Assembly (NCBI RefSeq): GCF_007830055.1
Contig: NZ_VLLE01000004.1
Span: 339,248 to 403,247, forward strand
Length of the DNA stretch: 64,000 nt
DNA from: Lacibacter cauensis
GTDB taxonomy: Bacteria; Bacteroidota; Bacteroidia; Chitinophagales; Chitinophagaceae
Direction: 5' to 3'
Positions 8,150 to 16,620 of this stretch are shown piece after piece. The translations under genes were made by a program, and so were the position numbers. How positions within the stretch are numbered: the first letter of the stretch is position 1; the number at the start of each line of letters is the position of its first letter. The notes under the pieces are model-generated. The model did no database searches. It saw only the letters and a list, made by a program, of their open reading frames with translations, and was not told where the DNA came from.

Positions 8150-11100
8150 ATGTCTATTGCAAATGAAAAGCTCCGGCAAAAATTCCAGGAAGAATATGAG
8201 CGTTTAAACGAACAGCAAAAGCTGGCTGTAGACCGTATTGAAGGGCCTGTTATGGTAATTGCCGGCCCGGGTACCGGTAAAACACAGATCCTTGCCAGCC
8301 GAATTGGAAAAATTTTGCTCGAAACCGACGCCTTGCCGCAGAATATTCTGTGCCTTACCTATACCGACGCCGGTGTGGTGGCCATGCGCAAACGGTTGTT
8401 ACGGTTTATTGGTACCGATGCGTACAAAGTAAACATCTACACTTATCATGCTTTTTGCAATGATGTAATTCAGGAAAATCTTTCGCAGTTTGAAAAAACA
8501 GCACTTGATCCACTTTCCGATTTAGAAAAGATTGAGTTGTTCAAAGAGTTAATCGACTCCTTTCCAAAAAATCATCCGCTCAAACGCTATCGTGGCGATG
8601 TGTATTACGAAATCACCAATCTCGATAAACTGTTCAGCACCATGAAAAAAGAAGGCTGGACAACGGAGTTTATTACTGGTAAAATTGATGAGTATATTAA
8701 AGATTTACCTACACGAGATGATTACGTATACAAACGCAAGTACAAACAATTCAATGCAGGTGATGTAAGAAAAGAAAAACTGGAAGAAGAAACCGAACGC
8801 ATGGAGAAACTCCGTGCTGCTGTAAATGAGTTTGATCGTTTTCAACAACTGATGCGTAACCGCAACCGTTACGATTTTGATGACATGATCACCTGGGTCA
8901 TCAAAGCATTTGAAGAAAATAAAAACATGCTCGCCAATTACCAGGAACAGTTTCAATATATTTTGGTGGATGAGTTCCAGGATTCAAGCGGCACACAAAA
9001 CCGTATTGTGGAATTACTCATCAGCTATTGGGAGCAGCCGAATGTATTTGTGGTGGGCGATGATGATCAGAGCATTTTCCGTTTCCAGGGTGCCAACGTG
9101 AGCAATATGCTCGACTTTGCCAATAACTACAGCAACGACCTGTTAACGGTTGTACTTACCAGCAACTACCGCAGCACACAAAGCATTCTCAACAGTTCGA
9201 AAGCAATTATTAACCGCAACAACGAACGTTTAACCAAACAATTGCCGGGGCTTAGTAAAGAGCTGCAATCCTCCAACAGTAAACTGGCAAACATTGCACA
9301 TCTCCCATCCATCAAACAATATCAAACACAACGGGAAGAAATGATCGACCTTACCCTGCAGGTGCAACAATTACTTGCTGCAGGTATACAACCCGGTCGT
9401 ATTGCTATTATTTACAGGGAGAATAAATATGGTGAAGAACTCACGCATTACTTCAACCATTTAGCGGTACCGTTTTACAGCAAGCGGCACTTGAATATTC
9501 TGGAGCTGCCATTAGCGCAAAAAATTATTCTGATACTGAAATACCTTGCTGCCGAACACGATATACCTTATGGTGGCGATGAAATGTTATTCGAGCTGTT
9601 ACACTTCAATTGGTTCCATATTCCACCGGTTGAAATTGCAAAGTTGACAGTAGAAGTAGCGGGTTTGCAGTTTGGTGAAAACAGAACATCATTGCGTCGT
9701 TTGTTGTACGAGAAAGCACATGCACCTGCAAAAGATCTGTTTTCGCAAGGCATACACCATGGCTTAAAAGATGCCAGCCGCATTTTTGAAAAACTCATTG
9801 GCGATGTACCGAATGTTACCTTACAACATCTCTTCGAAAACTGCATCCGGGAAACAGGTATTCTCAAATACATCATGCAAAGCCCCGATAAACATTGGTT
9901 GCTGCGGGTGCTGACCGGTTTATTCGATTTTGTAAAAGAAGAAACACGTCGCAACCCGATGCTGAACCTCGAAGGACTCATTTCCATTATTGAACTGATG
10001 GAAAAAGAAGATCTGAAATTGCCATTAGTACAGGTTAGTGGCAGCGAAAACGGCATCAACCTGCTTACTGCACATGGCTCCAAAGGTTTGGAGTTTGAAT
10101 ATGTATTTGTTGCCGGCTGCAACTCAGCTTTCTGGGAAAAGAAAAAGAACAACAACAAAGGTTACAAGCTACCCGATAATCTCTTCTTCTCCACCAGCGA
10201 CGATAAGGAAAGCTCGGTAGAAGAACTGCGCCGTTTGTTTTATGTAGCAATGACGAGAGCAGAAACACATCTCACACTTTCGTACAGCCGTTTTAAAAAC
10301 GATGGAAAAGAAATGGAACCATCGATGTTCCTGGAAGAAATAAAAGAAGAACAACCGCTGCAGGATATGCCGGTGGTATTAACGCCGGAAGCCTTGAGCG
10401 AATTTACGGCACTGATGCTGGGCGAAGCACAAGCACCGGAGATTGATAAAATTGAAGAACAGTTTATTGCACCGATACTGGAAAAGTTTGTAATGAATGT
10501 TACAGCGCTCAACAATTACCTTAAGTGCCCGTTGGATTTTTATTTCAAAAATCTCATCCGCATTCCATCGCCTAAAAACGAAGCAACAGAATTTGGCTCA
10601 TCGGTGCATCATGCATTGGAACAATTGTTCCGTAAAATGCAGGACAACCCGTCCAATACCTTTCACAGCAAGGAACAATTTATTGCGGACTTTGAATGGT
10701 ACATGCGTCGCCACCGGGAGAGTTTTACCAAAGAACAGTTTAACCGCCGCATGGAATACGGGCAGGAAGTGTTGAGCAATTACTACGATAAATACATCAG
10801 CAACTTTAGTAAGATTGTGGCCATTGAACGCAACATCCGCAACGTAACCATTAAAGGCGTTCCGTTAAAAGGAAAGCTCGATAAACTGGAATTCGATGGC
10901 AAATCGGTAAACGTGGTTGACTATAAAACCGGCGATATTGAAAAGGCAAAAGACAAATTAAAAGGCCCGAATGATAAACAACCCGAAGGCGGCGATTACT
11001 GGCGGCAGGCCGTGTTCTATAAAATTTTAGTTGACAACTACGAAGCAAAAGACTGGAAAGTGGTGAGTACCGAATTTGATTTTGTTGAACCGGATAAGAA

Positions 11101-11311
11101 GAAAGAATACCGCAAAGAAAAGATCGTTATTACGCCGGCTGATATTGAAACCGTTACACAACAGATTGTTGCTGTTTGGGAGAAAATCCAGAACAGGGAG
11201 TTTTACATCGGCTGTGGCAAGGAAGATTGCCACTGGTGCAACTTTGTAAAAACAAATGAAATGGCAGTGGCTTTGCATGAGATTGAAGAGGAGGAAGAGT
11301 CTGAACCATGA
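8150..11311 (+). CDS. SF1 (UvrD/Rep-type) DNA helicase with C-terminal PD-(D/E)XK nuclease
   Basis: This 1053-residue protein has the full set of SF1A helicase motifs: GPGTGKT (39-45), VDEFQDSSG (about 272-280), GDDDQSIFRFQGA (about 301-313), TSNYRST, TAHGSKGLEFEYV (about 637-650) and RRLFYVAMTRAE (about 690-701). The C-terminus carries a PD-(D/E)XK nuclease: KGKLDKLE and VVDYKTGD near 906-930. Cysteines at 793, 1022, 1027 and 1030 resemble the iron-sulfur staple of AddB, Dna2 and Cas4 nucleases, although the spacing (x4, x2) differs from AddB (x2, x5). It probably unwinds and trims DNA in recombination or repair. No AddB/RecB-like partner gene is adjacent. Confidence 0.93.
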   Translation: MSIANEKLRQKFQEEYERLNEQQKLAVDRIEGPVMVIAGPGTGKTQILASRIGKILLETDALPQNILCLTYTDAGVVAMRKRLLRFIGTDAYKVNIYTYHAFCNDVIQENLSQFEKTALDPLSDLEKIELFKELIDSFPKNHPLKRYRGDVYYEITNLDKLFSTMKKEGWTTEFITGKIDEYIKDLPTRDDYVYKRKYKQFNAGDVRKEKLEEETERMEKLRAAVNEFDRFQQLMRNRNRYDFDDMITWVIKAFEENKNMLANYQEQFQYILVDEFQDSSGTQNRIVELLISYWEQPNVFVVGDDDQSIFRFQGANVSNMLDFANNYSNDLLTVVLTSNYRSTQSILNSSKAIINRNNERLTKQLPGLSKELQSSNSKLANIAHLPSIKQYQTQREEMIDLTLQVQQLLAAGIQPGRIAIIYRENKYGEELTHYFNHLAVPFYSKRHLNILELPLAQKIILILKYLAAEHDIPYGGDEMLFELLHFNWFHIPPVEIAKLTVEVAGLQFGENRTSLRRLLYEKAHAPAKDLFSQGIHHGLKDASRIFEKLIGDVPNVTLQHLFENCIRETGILKYIMQSPDKHWLLRVLTGLFDFVKEETRRNPMLNLEGLISIIELMEKEDLKLPLVQVSGSENGINLLTAHGSKGLEFEYVFVAGCNSAFWEKKKNNNKGYKLPDNLFFSTSDDKESSVEELRRLFYVAMTRAETHLTLSYSRFKNDGKEMEPSMFLEEIKEEQPLQDMPVVLTPEALSEFTALMLGEAQAPEIDKIEEQFIAPILEKFVMNVTALNNYLKCPLDFYFKNLIRIPSPKNEATEFGSSVHHALEQLFRKMQDNPSNTFHSKEQFIADFEWYMRRHRESFTKEQFNRRMEYGQEVLSNYYDKYISNFSKIVAIERNIRNVTIKGVPLKGKLDKLEFDGKSVNVVDYKTGDIEKAKDKLKGPNDKQPEGGDYWRQAVFYKILVDNYEAKDWKVVSTEFDFVEPDKKKEYRKEKIVITPADIETVTQQIVAVWEKIQNREFYIGCGKEDCHWCNFVKTNEMAVALHEIEEEEESEP

Positions 11312-11396
11312 TTTATCTGATTATTAGGATTTGTAGGAAAGTAATTCATTTGAAAGAAGGTATGTTTGCATTTTGTAATTGAAGCGGTGTTACTAC

Positions 11397-12815
11397 ATGA
11401 AAAGATTTCTTCCGTTCATCATTATAATCTTTTGGATCCCTGTAATCATGGTTCAGACGACAGGTTGTGCCAACATTGTGCCTCCGAGCGGCGGCCCCAG
11501 AGACAGTTTGCCTCCTGTTGCGGTGGCCTCATCACCCAAAGACTCGGGCACGTTTGTAAAAGAACAAAAGATCACCATCGTATTTGATGAATTTGTGGAG
11601 ATGAAGAATGCCAACGAAAAAATCATCATCTCACCTTACCCTGTAAAAGAACCGGTGTACGAATACAAACTCCGTACGGTAACCGTTCGTTTAAAAGATT
11701 CGCTGTTGCCCAATACCACTTACAACATCAACTTCGGCGATGCCATTGTGGATTTGAACGAAGGCAATGTGCTGAAGAATTTTGAGTTCAGCTTTTCTAC
11801 AGGGGCCAGCATCGATTCCAATTCGTTAAGCGGTAAAGTTATTTTAGCCGAAACTGGTGAAACCGACAGCACCATGTTTGCTTTGCTGTACAAAAAACAG
11901 GAAGACTCAACCGTAGCAAAAGAAAAGCCCATGTACGTGGCAAGAGTAGATGCAAACGGCAACTTCCGTTTCAACAACTTACCTGCCGGACAGTTTTACG
12001 TGTATGCGTTAAAGGAAGAAGATGGCAACAAACGTTACAACTCTCCACTTGAGCAATTTGCCTTTCTCGATTCAGCAGTAACAATTGGAACCACAACAGC
12101 AACGGTGCAGCTGTATGCCTTTGCCGCCGAAAAGCAAAAACCAAAAACACAGTCGGTACAGGTAGACAAAACAAAAGGTTTGATTGGTGCCACAAACGTT
12201 GCAGCAGGCGCTTTCGATTTTCTCGATACGTTTACCATCAGCTTCCCCAAACCTGTTCGCACATTGGATGTTTCAAAAATAAAACTGGTACAGGATTCTG
12301 TACAACCCATCAACGATTTCACTGTTAAAAATGATTCTGTCAATAAAAGATTACAAATCATCAACAGCTGGAAGCCGGGTTCGAAATACCAACTCTTCCT
12401 CGATAAAGGTTACGCAACAGACAGCAGTGGTTTAAGTGTTTTGAAAGTTGACACCGTTTCGTTTCGTGTAAAAAATGAAAAAGAATACGGATCACTCCGC
12501 ATACGTTTTACGGGTATTGATACTGCAAGCAGTCCCGTTTTGCTATTCTATAGTAACAAAGAAGTGGTTGGCCGTTATCCCTTTAATGGCAAAGAGTTTT
12601 ACAGTAAACTTTTTAAACCGGGCAACTATAAAATCGGCATCCTGTACGACGTCAACAAGAATGGCATCTGGGATGCAGGTGATTATTTTACCAAACCTAA
12701 ACGCCAGCCCGAACTGGTGCAACCCATCAGCAAAGAAGTACTGGTAAAAGACAACTGGGATAACGAGCTGGTAATCGATGCAGCTGCACCTGCTGCTTCA
12801 ACAAAGAAGCAATAG
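11397..12815 (+). CDS. Ig-like domain lipoprotein
   Basis: From ATG 11397 the protein has 472 residues; an in-frame TTG at 11379 is a less likely start. A hydrophobic leader ends in QTTGC, a plausible lipobox. Next comes [12 protein letters not shown] and a bacterial Ig-like (Big_5/SbsA-type) domain at about 30-130 ([33 protein letters not shown]). A carboxypeptidase-regulatory-like segment follows (about 150-215) and the C-terminus has [12 protein letters not shown]. This architecture is common in Bacteroidota and is probably surface- or periplasm-facing; its function is unknown. It is followed 43 bp later by recR. Confidence 0.8.
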   Translation: MKRFLPFIIIIFWIPVIMVQTTGCANIVPPSGGPRDSLPPVAVASSPKDSGTFVKEQKITIVFDEFVEMKNANEKIIISPYPVKEPVYEYKLRTVTVRLKDSLLPNTTYNINFGDAIVDLNEGNVLKNFEFSFSTGASIDSNSLSGKVILAETGETDSTMFALLYKKQEDSTVAKEKPMYVARVDANGNFRFNNLPAGQFYVYALKEEDGNKRYNSPLEQFAFLDSAVTIGTTTATVQLYAFAAEKQKPKTQSVQVDKTKGLIGATNVAAGAFDFLDTFTISFPKPVRTLDVSKIKLVQDSVQPINDFTVKNDSVNKRLQIINSWKPGSKYQLFLDKGYATDSSGLSVLKVDTVSFRVKNEKEYGSLRIRFTGIDTASSPVLLFYSNKEVVGRYPFNGKEFYSKLFKPGNYKIGILYDVNKNGIWDAGDYFTKPKRQPELVQPISKEVLVKDNWDNELVIDAAAPAASTKKQ

Positions 12816-12858
12816 TGCTGCTGTTATTTTAATTCTGCATCCTTCGTACTTTCGCAGC

Positions 12859-13479
12859 ATGTCGTTTTCTTCTACGTTACTGGAACAGGCCGTGAATGAA
12901 TTTGCCAAATTACCGGGCATTGGTAAAAAAACTGCTTTGCGCCTGGTATTACATCTCATTAAACAGCCGGCAGAAGAAACACAGTTTTTTGCAGATACAC
13001 TTGCACGTATGCGCAAGGAGATTAAGTTCTGTACCAAGTGCTGCAATGTGTCCGATACCGAAGTATGCAATATCTGCAGCAACATTGCCCGCAAAAAACA
13101 AATTGTGTGCGTAGTTGAAAATATCCGGGATGTAATAGCCATTGAAAGTACGCAGCAGTTCAACGGATTGTATCATGTGCTGGGTGGTGTTATATCGCCG
13201 CTCGATGGTATTGGTCCCGACCAGTTAACCATTGAAGCCCTCCTCCACCGCATTAAAGAAGACGAAGTGGAAGAACTCATTTTTGCCTTGAACCCGAATA
13301 TCCAGGGCGATACCACCTTGTTCTACATCAGCAAAAAATTAAAAGATCAACCCATTAAAATTACCACGATTGCCCGTGGTATTGCTTTTGGTGGCGAACT
13401 GGAGTATGCTGATGAATTAACGCTTGCCCGCAGTTTGCAAAACAGGCAACCGGTAGCAAGTTATGTTAGCATGAAATAA
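12859..13479 (+). CDS. recR: Recombination mediator protein RecR
   Basis: At 206 residues it has normal RecR length. An N-terminal helix-hairpin-helix ([16 protein letters not shown]) is followed by a Cys4 zinc finger (C58, C61, C70, C73), a Toprim domain ([29 protein letters not shown]) and the C-terminal [15 protein letters not shown]-type Walker-like segment. RecR works with RecO (and RecF) to load RecA on gapped DNA. The ATG at 12859 is chosen because it begins the conserved region; a longer frame from 12778 overlaps the upstream gene. TACTTTCG just upstream is one base off the TAnnTTTG box. Confidence 0.97.
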   Translation: MSFSSTLLEQAVNEFAKLPGIGKKTALRLVLHLIKQPAEETQFFADTLARMRKEIKFCTKCCNVSDTEVCNICSNIARKKQIVCVVENIRDVIAIESTQQFNGLYHVLGGVISPLDGIGPDQLTIEALLHRIKEDEVEELIFALNPNIQGDTTLFYISKKLKDQPIKITTIARGIAFGGELEYADELTLARSLQNRQPVASYVSMK

Positions 13480-13644
13480 GCACGAAAGTACTCCCTCTAA
13501 AAGCATTCGCTTCGGTTTTCAATACGGCGTTTTACTTACCGGTTCAAACATCGCTTTTCCTCGTTCAGTACGTTTCTGCAATTGAGAAACAGCACTTCGT
13601 TTTACCTTGAACACCTGTAGTACCTGTTGTAGTACTGGCGAAAT

Positions 13645-14070
13645 ATGAAACAACTAAAAGCCATCCTTATTGCACTGTTATTTATTGCGCTTCTTGGTGG
13701 TGCCTATGCGTGGTTCTTTGTATGGAATAAACCGCAACAGAATATTAAACAGGCTTCGGCCATCAGCATTAACGCCACCGATTTGTTTAATGCCTATTCC
13801 TTAAACGAAGCAGAAGCCAATAAAACGTATATTGATAAAGTAGTGGCAGTAACCGGAGAAGTGAGTAATGTAGGCACAAACAGCGAAGGTAAAACTGTGG
13901 TACTGTTGAAAAGTGATGACTTGATGTTCGGCGTAAATTGTACATTAGAAGAAGCTGCCCCTATCAAGAACGGCGAAACAATTACACTGAAAGGATTGTG
14001 TACCGGTTTTTTAACCGATGTAGTACTGATTCGTTGTTATAAAATAGACGATGCTAAAGTGCAACTATAA
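13645..14070 (+). CDS. OB-fold (tRNA_anti-like) membrane-anchored protein
   Basis: The protein has 141 residues: one N-terminal membrane helix (about 5-27), then an OB-fold with the pattern of the tRNA_anti-like family (YIDKVVAVTGEVSNVG, VVLLKSDDLMFGVNCTL, GETITLKGLCTGFLTDVVLIRC). The fold would face the periplasm. It is the first gene of a plus-strand run with a haem lipoprotein, YceI proteins and a DUF5777 barrel, where it is often seen in this phylum (from memory). Function unknown. Confidence 0.75.
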   Translation: MKQLKAILIALLFIALLGGAYAWFFVWNKPQQNIKQASAISINATDLFNAYSLNEAEANKTYIDKVVAVTGEVSNVGTNSEGKTVVLLKSDDLMFGVNCTLEEAAPIKNGETITLKGLCTGFLTDVVLIRCYKIDDAKVQL

Positions 14071-14139
14071 CCGTTCGGCATAAACGATTTTATTAAAAAA
14101 GAAGCCCATTATACAAATACTTAACAGAAGAGTACTGCC

Positions 14140-14511
14140 ATGAAGACGAAGCTTATCTCCCTTATATCGCTGAGTGTTTTGCTGCTTACTTCCTGTTATT
14201 ACGATAATGCCGAAGACTTATACGGGCAACTTGCACCGTGCGATACTGCCAATGTAAGATACAGTGTACAGGTGGTGAACATTCTGTCGCAAAACTGTTA
14301 TCGTTGTCATGGTGGTAATGCAATAGATGGTGCCGGTGTAAAACTGCAGGATGTTAAAGTTGTACAAAGCAACGCTCTAAGCGGAACATTGCTGAGTGTG
14401 CTTAAACATGCGCCAGGTTATGTACAGATGCCAAAAAATGCAACAAAACTGAGCAATTGTGATATAGCCATTATTGAAGCGTGGATAAAGCGGGGAGCAC
14501 CTGAAAATTAA
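14140..14511 (+). CDS. c-type cytochrome lipoprotein
   Basis: This 123-residue protein has a signal peptide ending in LTSC (lipobox, Cys19) and one haem c site, C53-Y-R-C56-H57. A later methionine in YVQMPKNATKLS could be the sixth ligand. The pattern LSQNCYRCHGG ... MPKNATKLSNCDIAIIEAWIKRGAP is that of small cytochrome-like domains fused to many Bacteroidota envelope proteins. It is probably an electron carrier or haem-binding protein in the periplasm. It lies directly before a YceI gene and is likely in the same operon. Confidence 0.8.
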   Translation: MKTKLISLISLSVLLLTSCYYDNAEDLYGQLAPCDTANVRYSVQVVNILSQNCYRCHGGNAIDGAGVKLQDVKVVQSNALSGTLLSVLKHAPGYVQMPKNATKLSNCDIAIIEAWIKRGAPEN

Positions 14512-14533
14512 TTTGACCTAAATACAAGACAGT

Positions 14534-15100
14534 ATGAAGAAGACCGTTTTTTTTATTGCACTCCTTTTGCTTACTGCATACAGCCTTCATGCGCAGGATC
14601 TGCAATTAACCCGTAACGGCCAGATCAGTTTTTTTTCATCTACTCCGGTTGAAGATATTAAAGCCAGCAACAACGAAGTATCGAGTGTGCTGAATACAAA
14701 AACAGGATCGCTGCAGTTTGTTGTGCTTATAAAAGGTTTTCAGTTTCGTAAAGCTGCCATGCAGGATCACTTCAACCGGAAAGAATATCTCGACTCTGAT
14801 AAATTTCCTAAATCAGAATTTAAAGGAACAGTTAGCGATATTTCGAAAGTAAATTTTAAAAAAGATGGTACGTATCCGGTAACAGTTGAAGGCAACCTTA
14901 CACTGCATGGTGTAAGCAATAAAATAAAAGTACCCGGAACCATTACGGTTAAAGCAGGGAAAATAAGTGCTGCATCAAAGTTTACCATTAAGCTGGCCGA
15001 TTATAACATAACGGTACCGGCCATTGTATCTTCTAAAATTGCCGAGAGTGTTGAAATAACAGTGAACTGTAACTACGAGCCCTATCAACCCAAATCCTGA
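14534..15100 (+). CDS. YceI family protein (first copy)
   Basis: The protein has 188 residues with a signal peptide cut near LHAQ. The YceI lipocalin-like barrel shows GFQFRKAAMQDHFN, YLDSDKFPKSEFKG and VEGNLTLHGVSNKI. YceI proteins bind isoprenoid-type lipids in the periplasm in the cases studied. The 22-bp gap after the cytochrome gene and 18-bp gap before DUF5777 point to one operon. A second, divergent YceI gene follows DUF5777. Confidence 0.9.
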   Translation: MKKTVFFIALLLLTAYSLHAQDLQLTRNGQISFFSSTPVEDIKASNNEVSSVLNTKTGSLQFVVLIKGFQFRKAAMQDHFNRKEYLDSDKFPKSEFKGTVSDISKVNFKKDGTYPVTVEGNLTLHGVSNKIKVPGTITVKAGKISAASKFTIKLADYNITVPAIVSSKIAESVEITVNCNYEPYQPKS

Positions 15101-15118
15101 TTTCATAAAATCAACCAC

Positions 15119-16021
15119 ATGCTGCACAAAACCTGCTTTACTGCTTTACTTATGCTTGCTGCCACATTGTTGCATGCACAGGAAATTGATTTAAACAAAA
15201 TGCTGGAAGAAGAGCAGAAAAAAGAAGATCAGAAAAAAACCAATTACACCGAAGCAACATTTAAAACAACCCGCATCATCAATGGACACTCCATTGAGAA
15301 CATTGCACCCGGTATCATGGATTTCAAAATATCGCACAGGTTTGGAACGGTTAACGGTGGTGTGTATGATTTGTTTGGTTTAGATAATGCCAGTATGCGC
15401 ATGGGGTTCGACTTTGGTATTACCCCCCGCTTTATGGTGGGTGTTGGCCGCAGTACATTTCAAAAACAATTCGATGGTTTTTTAAAATACAAAATCCTGC
15501 GTCAGAGCAGCGGTTATAAAACAATGCCCATCAGTATGGCATTTATTACCAGCGCTATGGTAACAACTTTGAAAATAACTGACCCATCGCCTTATTATTT
15601 TTCGAACCGATTGCAGTTTGCACACCAGCTGCTTATTGCACGCAAATTCAGCGAAGGAACGTCGATACAAATTACACCTACACTCATCCATTACAATTAT
15701 GTTCCGCTGGCAACCGACCCGAACGATCTGCTTGCAATCGGCATCGGCGGCCGTCAGAAAATATGGCCCCGTGTTTCGGTGAACGCAGAATATTATTACC
15801 TGGTGCCGGGTTACAGTTTTGCTGGTACAACCAATTCGTTTTCGATGGGTGTAGACTTAGAAACCGGCGGCCACGTATTTCAACTGCATTTTACCAACTC
15901 AAGAGGTATGACAGAGCGTACCTTTATAACCGAAACCACAGGCAAATGGAGCAAAGGCGATATTTTCTTTGGCTTCAATATTTCCCGTGTTTTCTCGTTA
16001 AAAAAGAAACCGAAAAAATAA
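15119..16021 (+). CDS. DUF5777 family outer-membrane beta-barrel protein
   Basis: The protein has 300 residues with a signal peptide ending at LLHAQ, a charged acidic and basic linker (MLEEEQKKEDQKK), then alternating beta-strand pattern to the end (GIMDFKISHRFG, GVYDLFGLDNASMRMGFDFGIT, GGHVFQLHFTNSRGMTE). This matches DUF5777, a barrel family often encoded beside YceI and cytochrome genes. The function is unknown. It is flanked on both sides by YceI genes, which suggests a lipid- or quinone-related complex spanning periplasm and outer membrane, by inference only. Confidence 0.82.
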   Translation: MLHKTCFTALLMLAATLLHAQEIDLNKMLEEEQKKEDQKKTNYTEATFKTTRIINGHSIENIAPGIMDFKISHRFGTVNGGVYDLFGLDNASMRMGFDFGITPRFMVGVGRSTFQKQFDGFLKYKILRQSSGYKTMPISMAFITSAMVTTLKITDPSPYYFSNRLQFAHQLLIARKFSEGTSIQITPTLIHYNYVPLATDPNDLLAIGIGGRQKIWPRVSVNAEYYYLVPGYSFAGTTNSFSMGVDLETGGHVFQLHFTNSRGMTERTFITETTGKWSKGDIFFGFNISRVFSLKKKPKK

Positions 16022-16060
16022 CCGGCGCTAAAAAACCGGTTACTTTACTTACCACAACCG

Positions 16061-16612
16061 ATGCACATGAAAGTTTTACTGCTCATCTTTATGAGCTGTT
16101 GTTTATCCGCAGCTGTAGTACAGCACGGCATTTATACCTCTAACAACGGTACCGTTAATTTCCGTTCGGAAGCGCCGTTTGAATTGATTAATGCAACAAG
16201 CAAAGAAATGAAAGGCGCTGTAGATATATCAAAAAATAATTTTGCTTTTCGCATCCGTATCCGTTCGTTTGAAGGCTTCAACAGTCCGCTGCAGCGGGAG
16301 CATTTCAATGAAAACTACATGGAGAGTGAAAAATATCCGGAAGCAACCTTCAGCGGCAAGATCATCGAAACCATCAATTACGAGCAGAAAGGAAAATACA
16401 CGATTCGTGCAAAAGGCATACTAACCATTCATGGTGTAGAGCAGGAACGCATTATTAAAAGCGAAATGGAATTAACGGGCAAAAGCATTCTCATCAGCAG
16501 CAGCTTTACCGTTTTATTGTCCGATCACCAGATTCCAATTCCACGGGTGGTAAAAGAAAAGCTGGCCAATGAAATTAAAGTAGATATAAAAACAGAACTG
16601 TTACCCAAATAA
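16061..16612 (+). CDS. YceI family protein (second copy)
   Basis: This 183-residue protein has a short signal peptide; a second ATG at 16067 is an equally good start. The YceI fold is seen in RSFEGFNSPLQREHFNENYMESEKYPEATFSGK and GILTIHGVEQE. It is clearly related to, but divergent from, the first copy (HFN..., YxxSxKxPxxxFxG). The stop lies 8 bp before the sensor kinase start, so it is probably cotranscribed with the two-component genes. Confidence 0.88.
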   Translation: MHMKVLLLIFMSCCLSAAVVQHGIYTSNNGTVNFRSEAPFELINATSKEMKGAVDISKNNFAFRIRIRSFEGFNSPLQREHFNENYMESEKYPEATFSGKIIETINYEQKGKYTIRAKGILTIHGVEQERIIKSEMELTGKSILISSSFTVLLSDHQIPIPRVVKEKLANEIKVDIKTELLPK

Positions 16613-16620
16613 AGCAACAC

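Noticed and set aside
9568-10158. 196-codon minus-strand frame inside the helicase gene
   Set aside because: It lies wholly across conserved helicase coding sequence and its translation is low-complexity Ser/Cys-rich.
8150-11311. Phage-defence helicase-nuclease
   Set aside because: No defence neighbours; the next genes are a lipoprotein and recR, so repair is the simpler reading.
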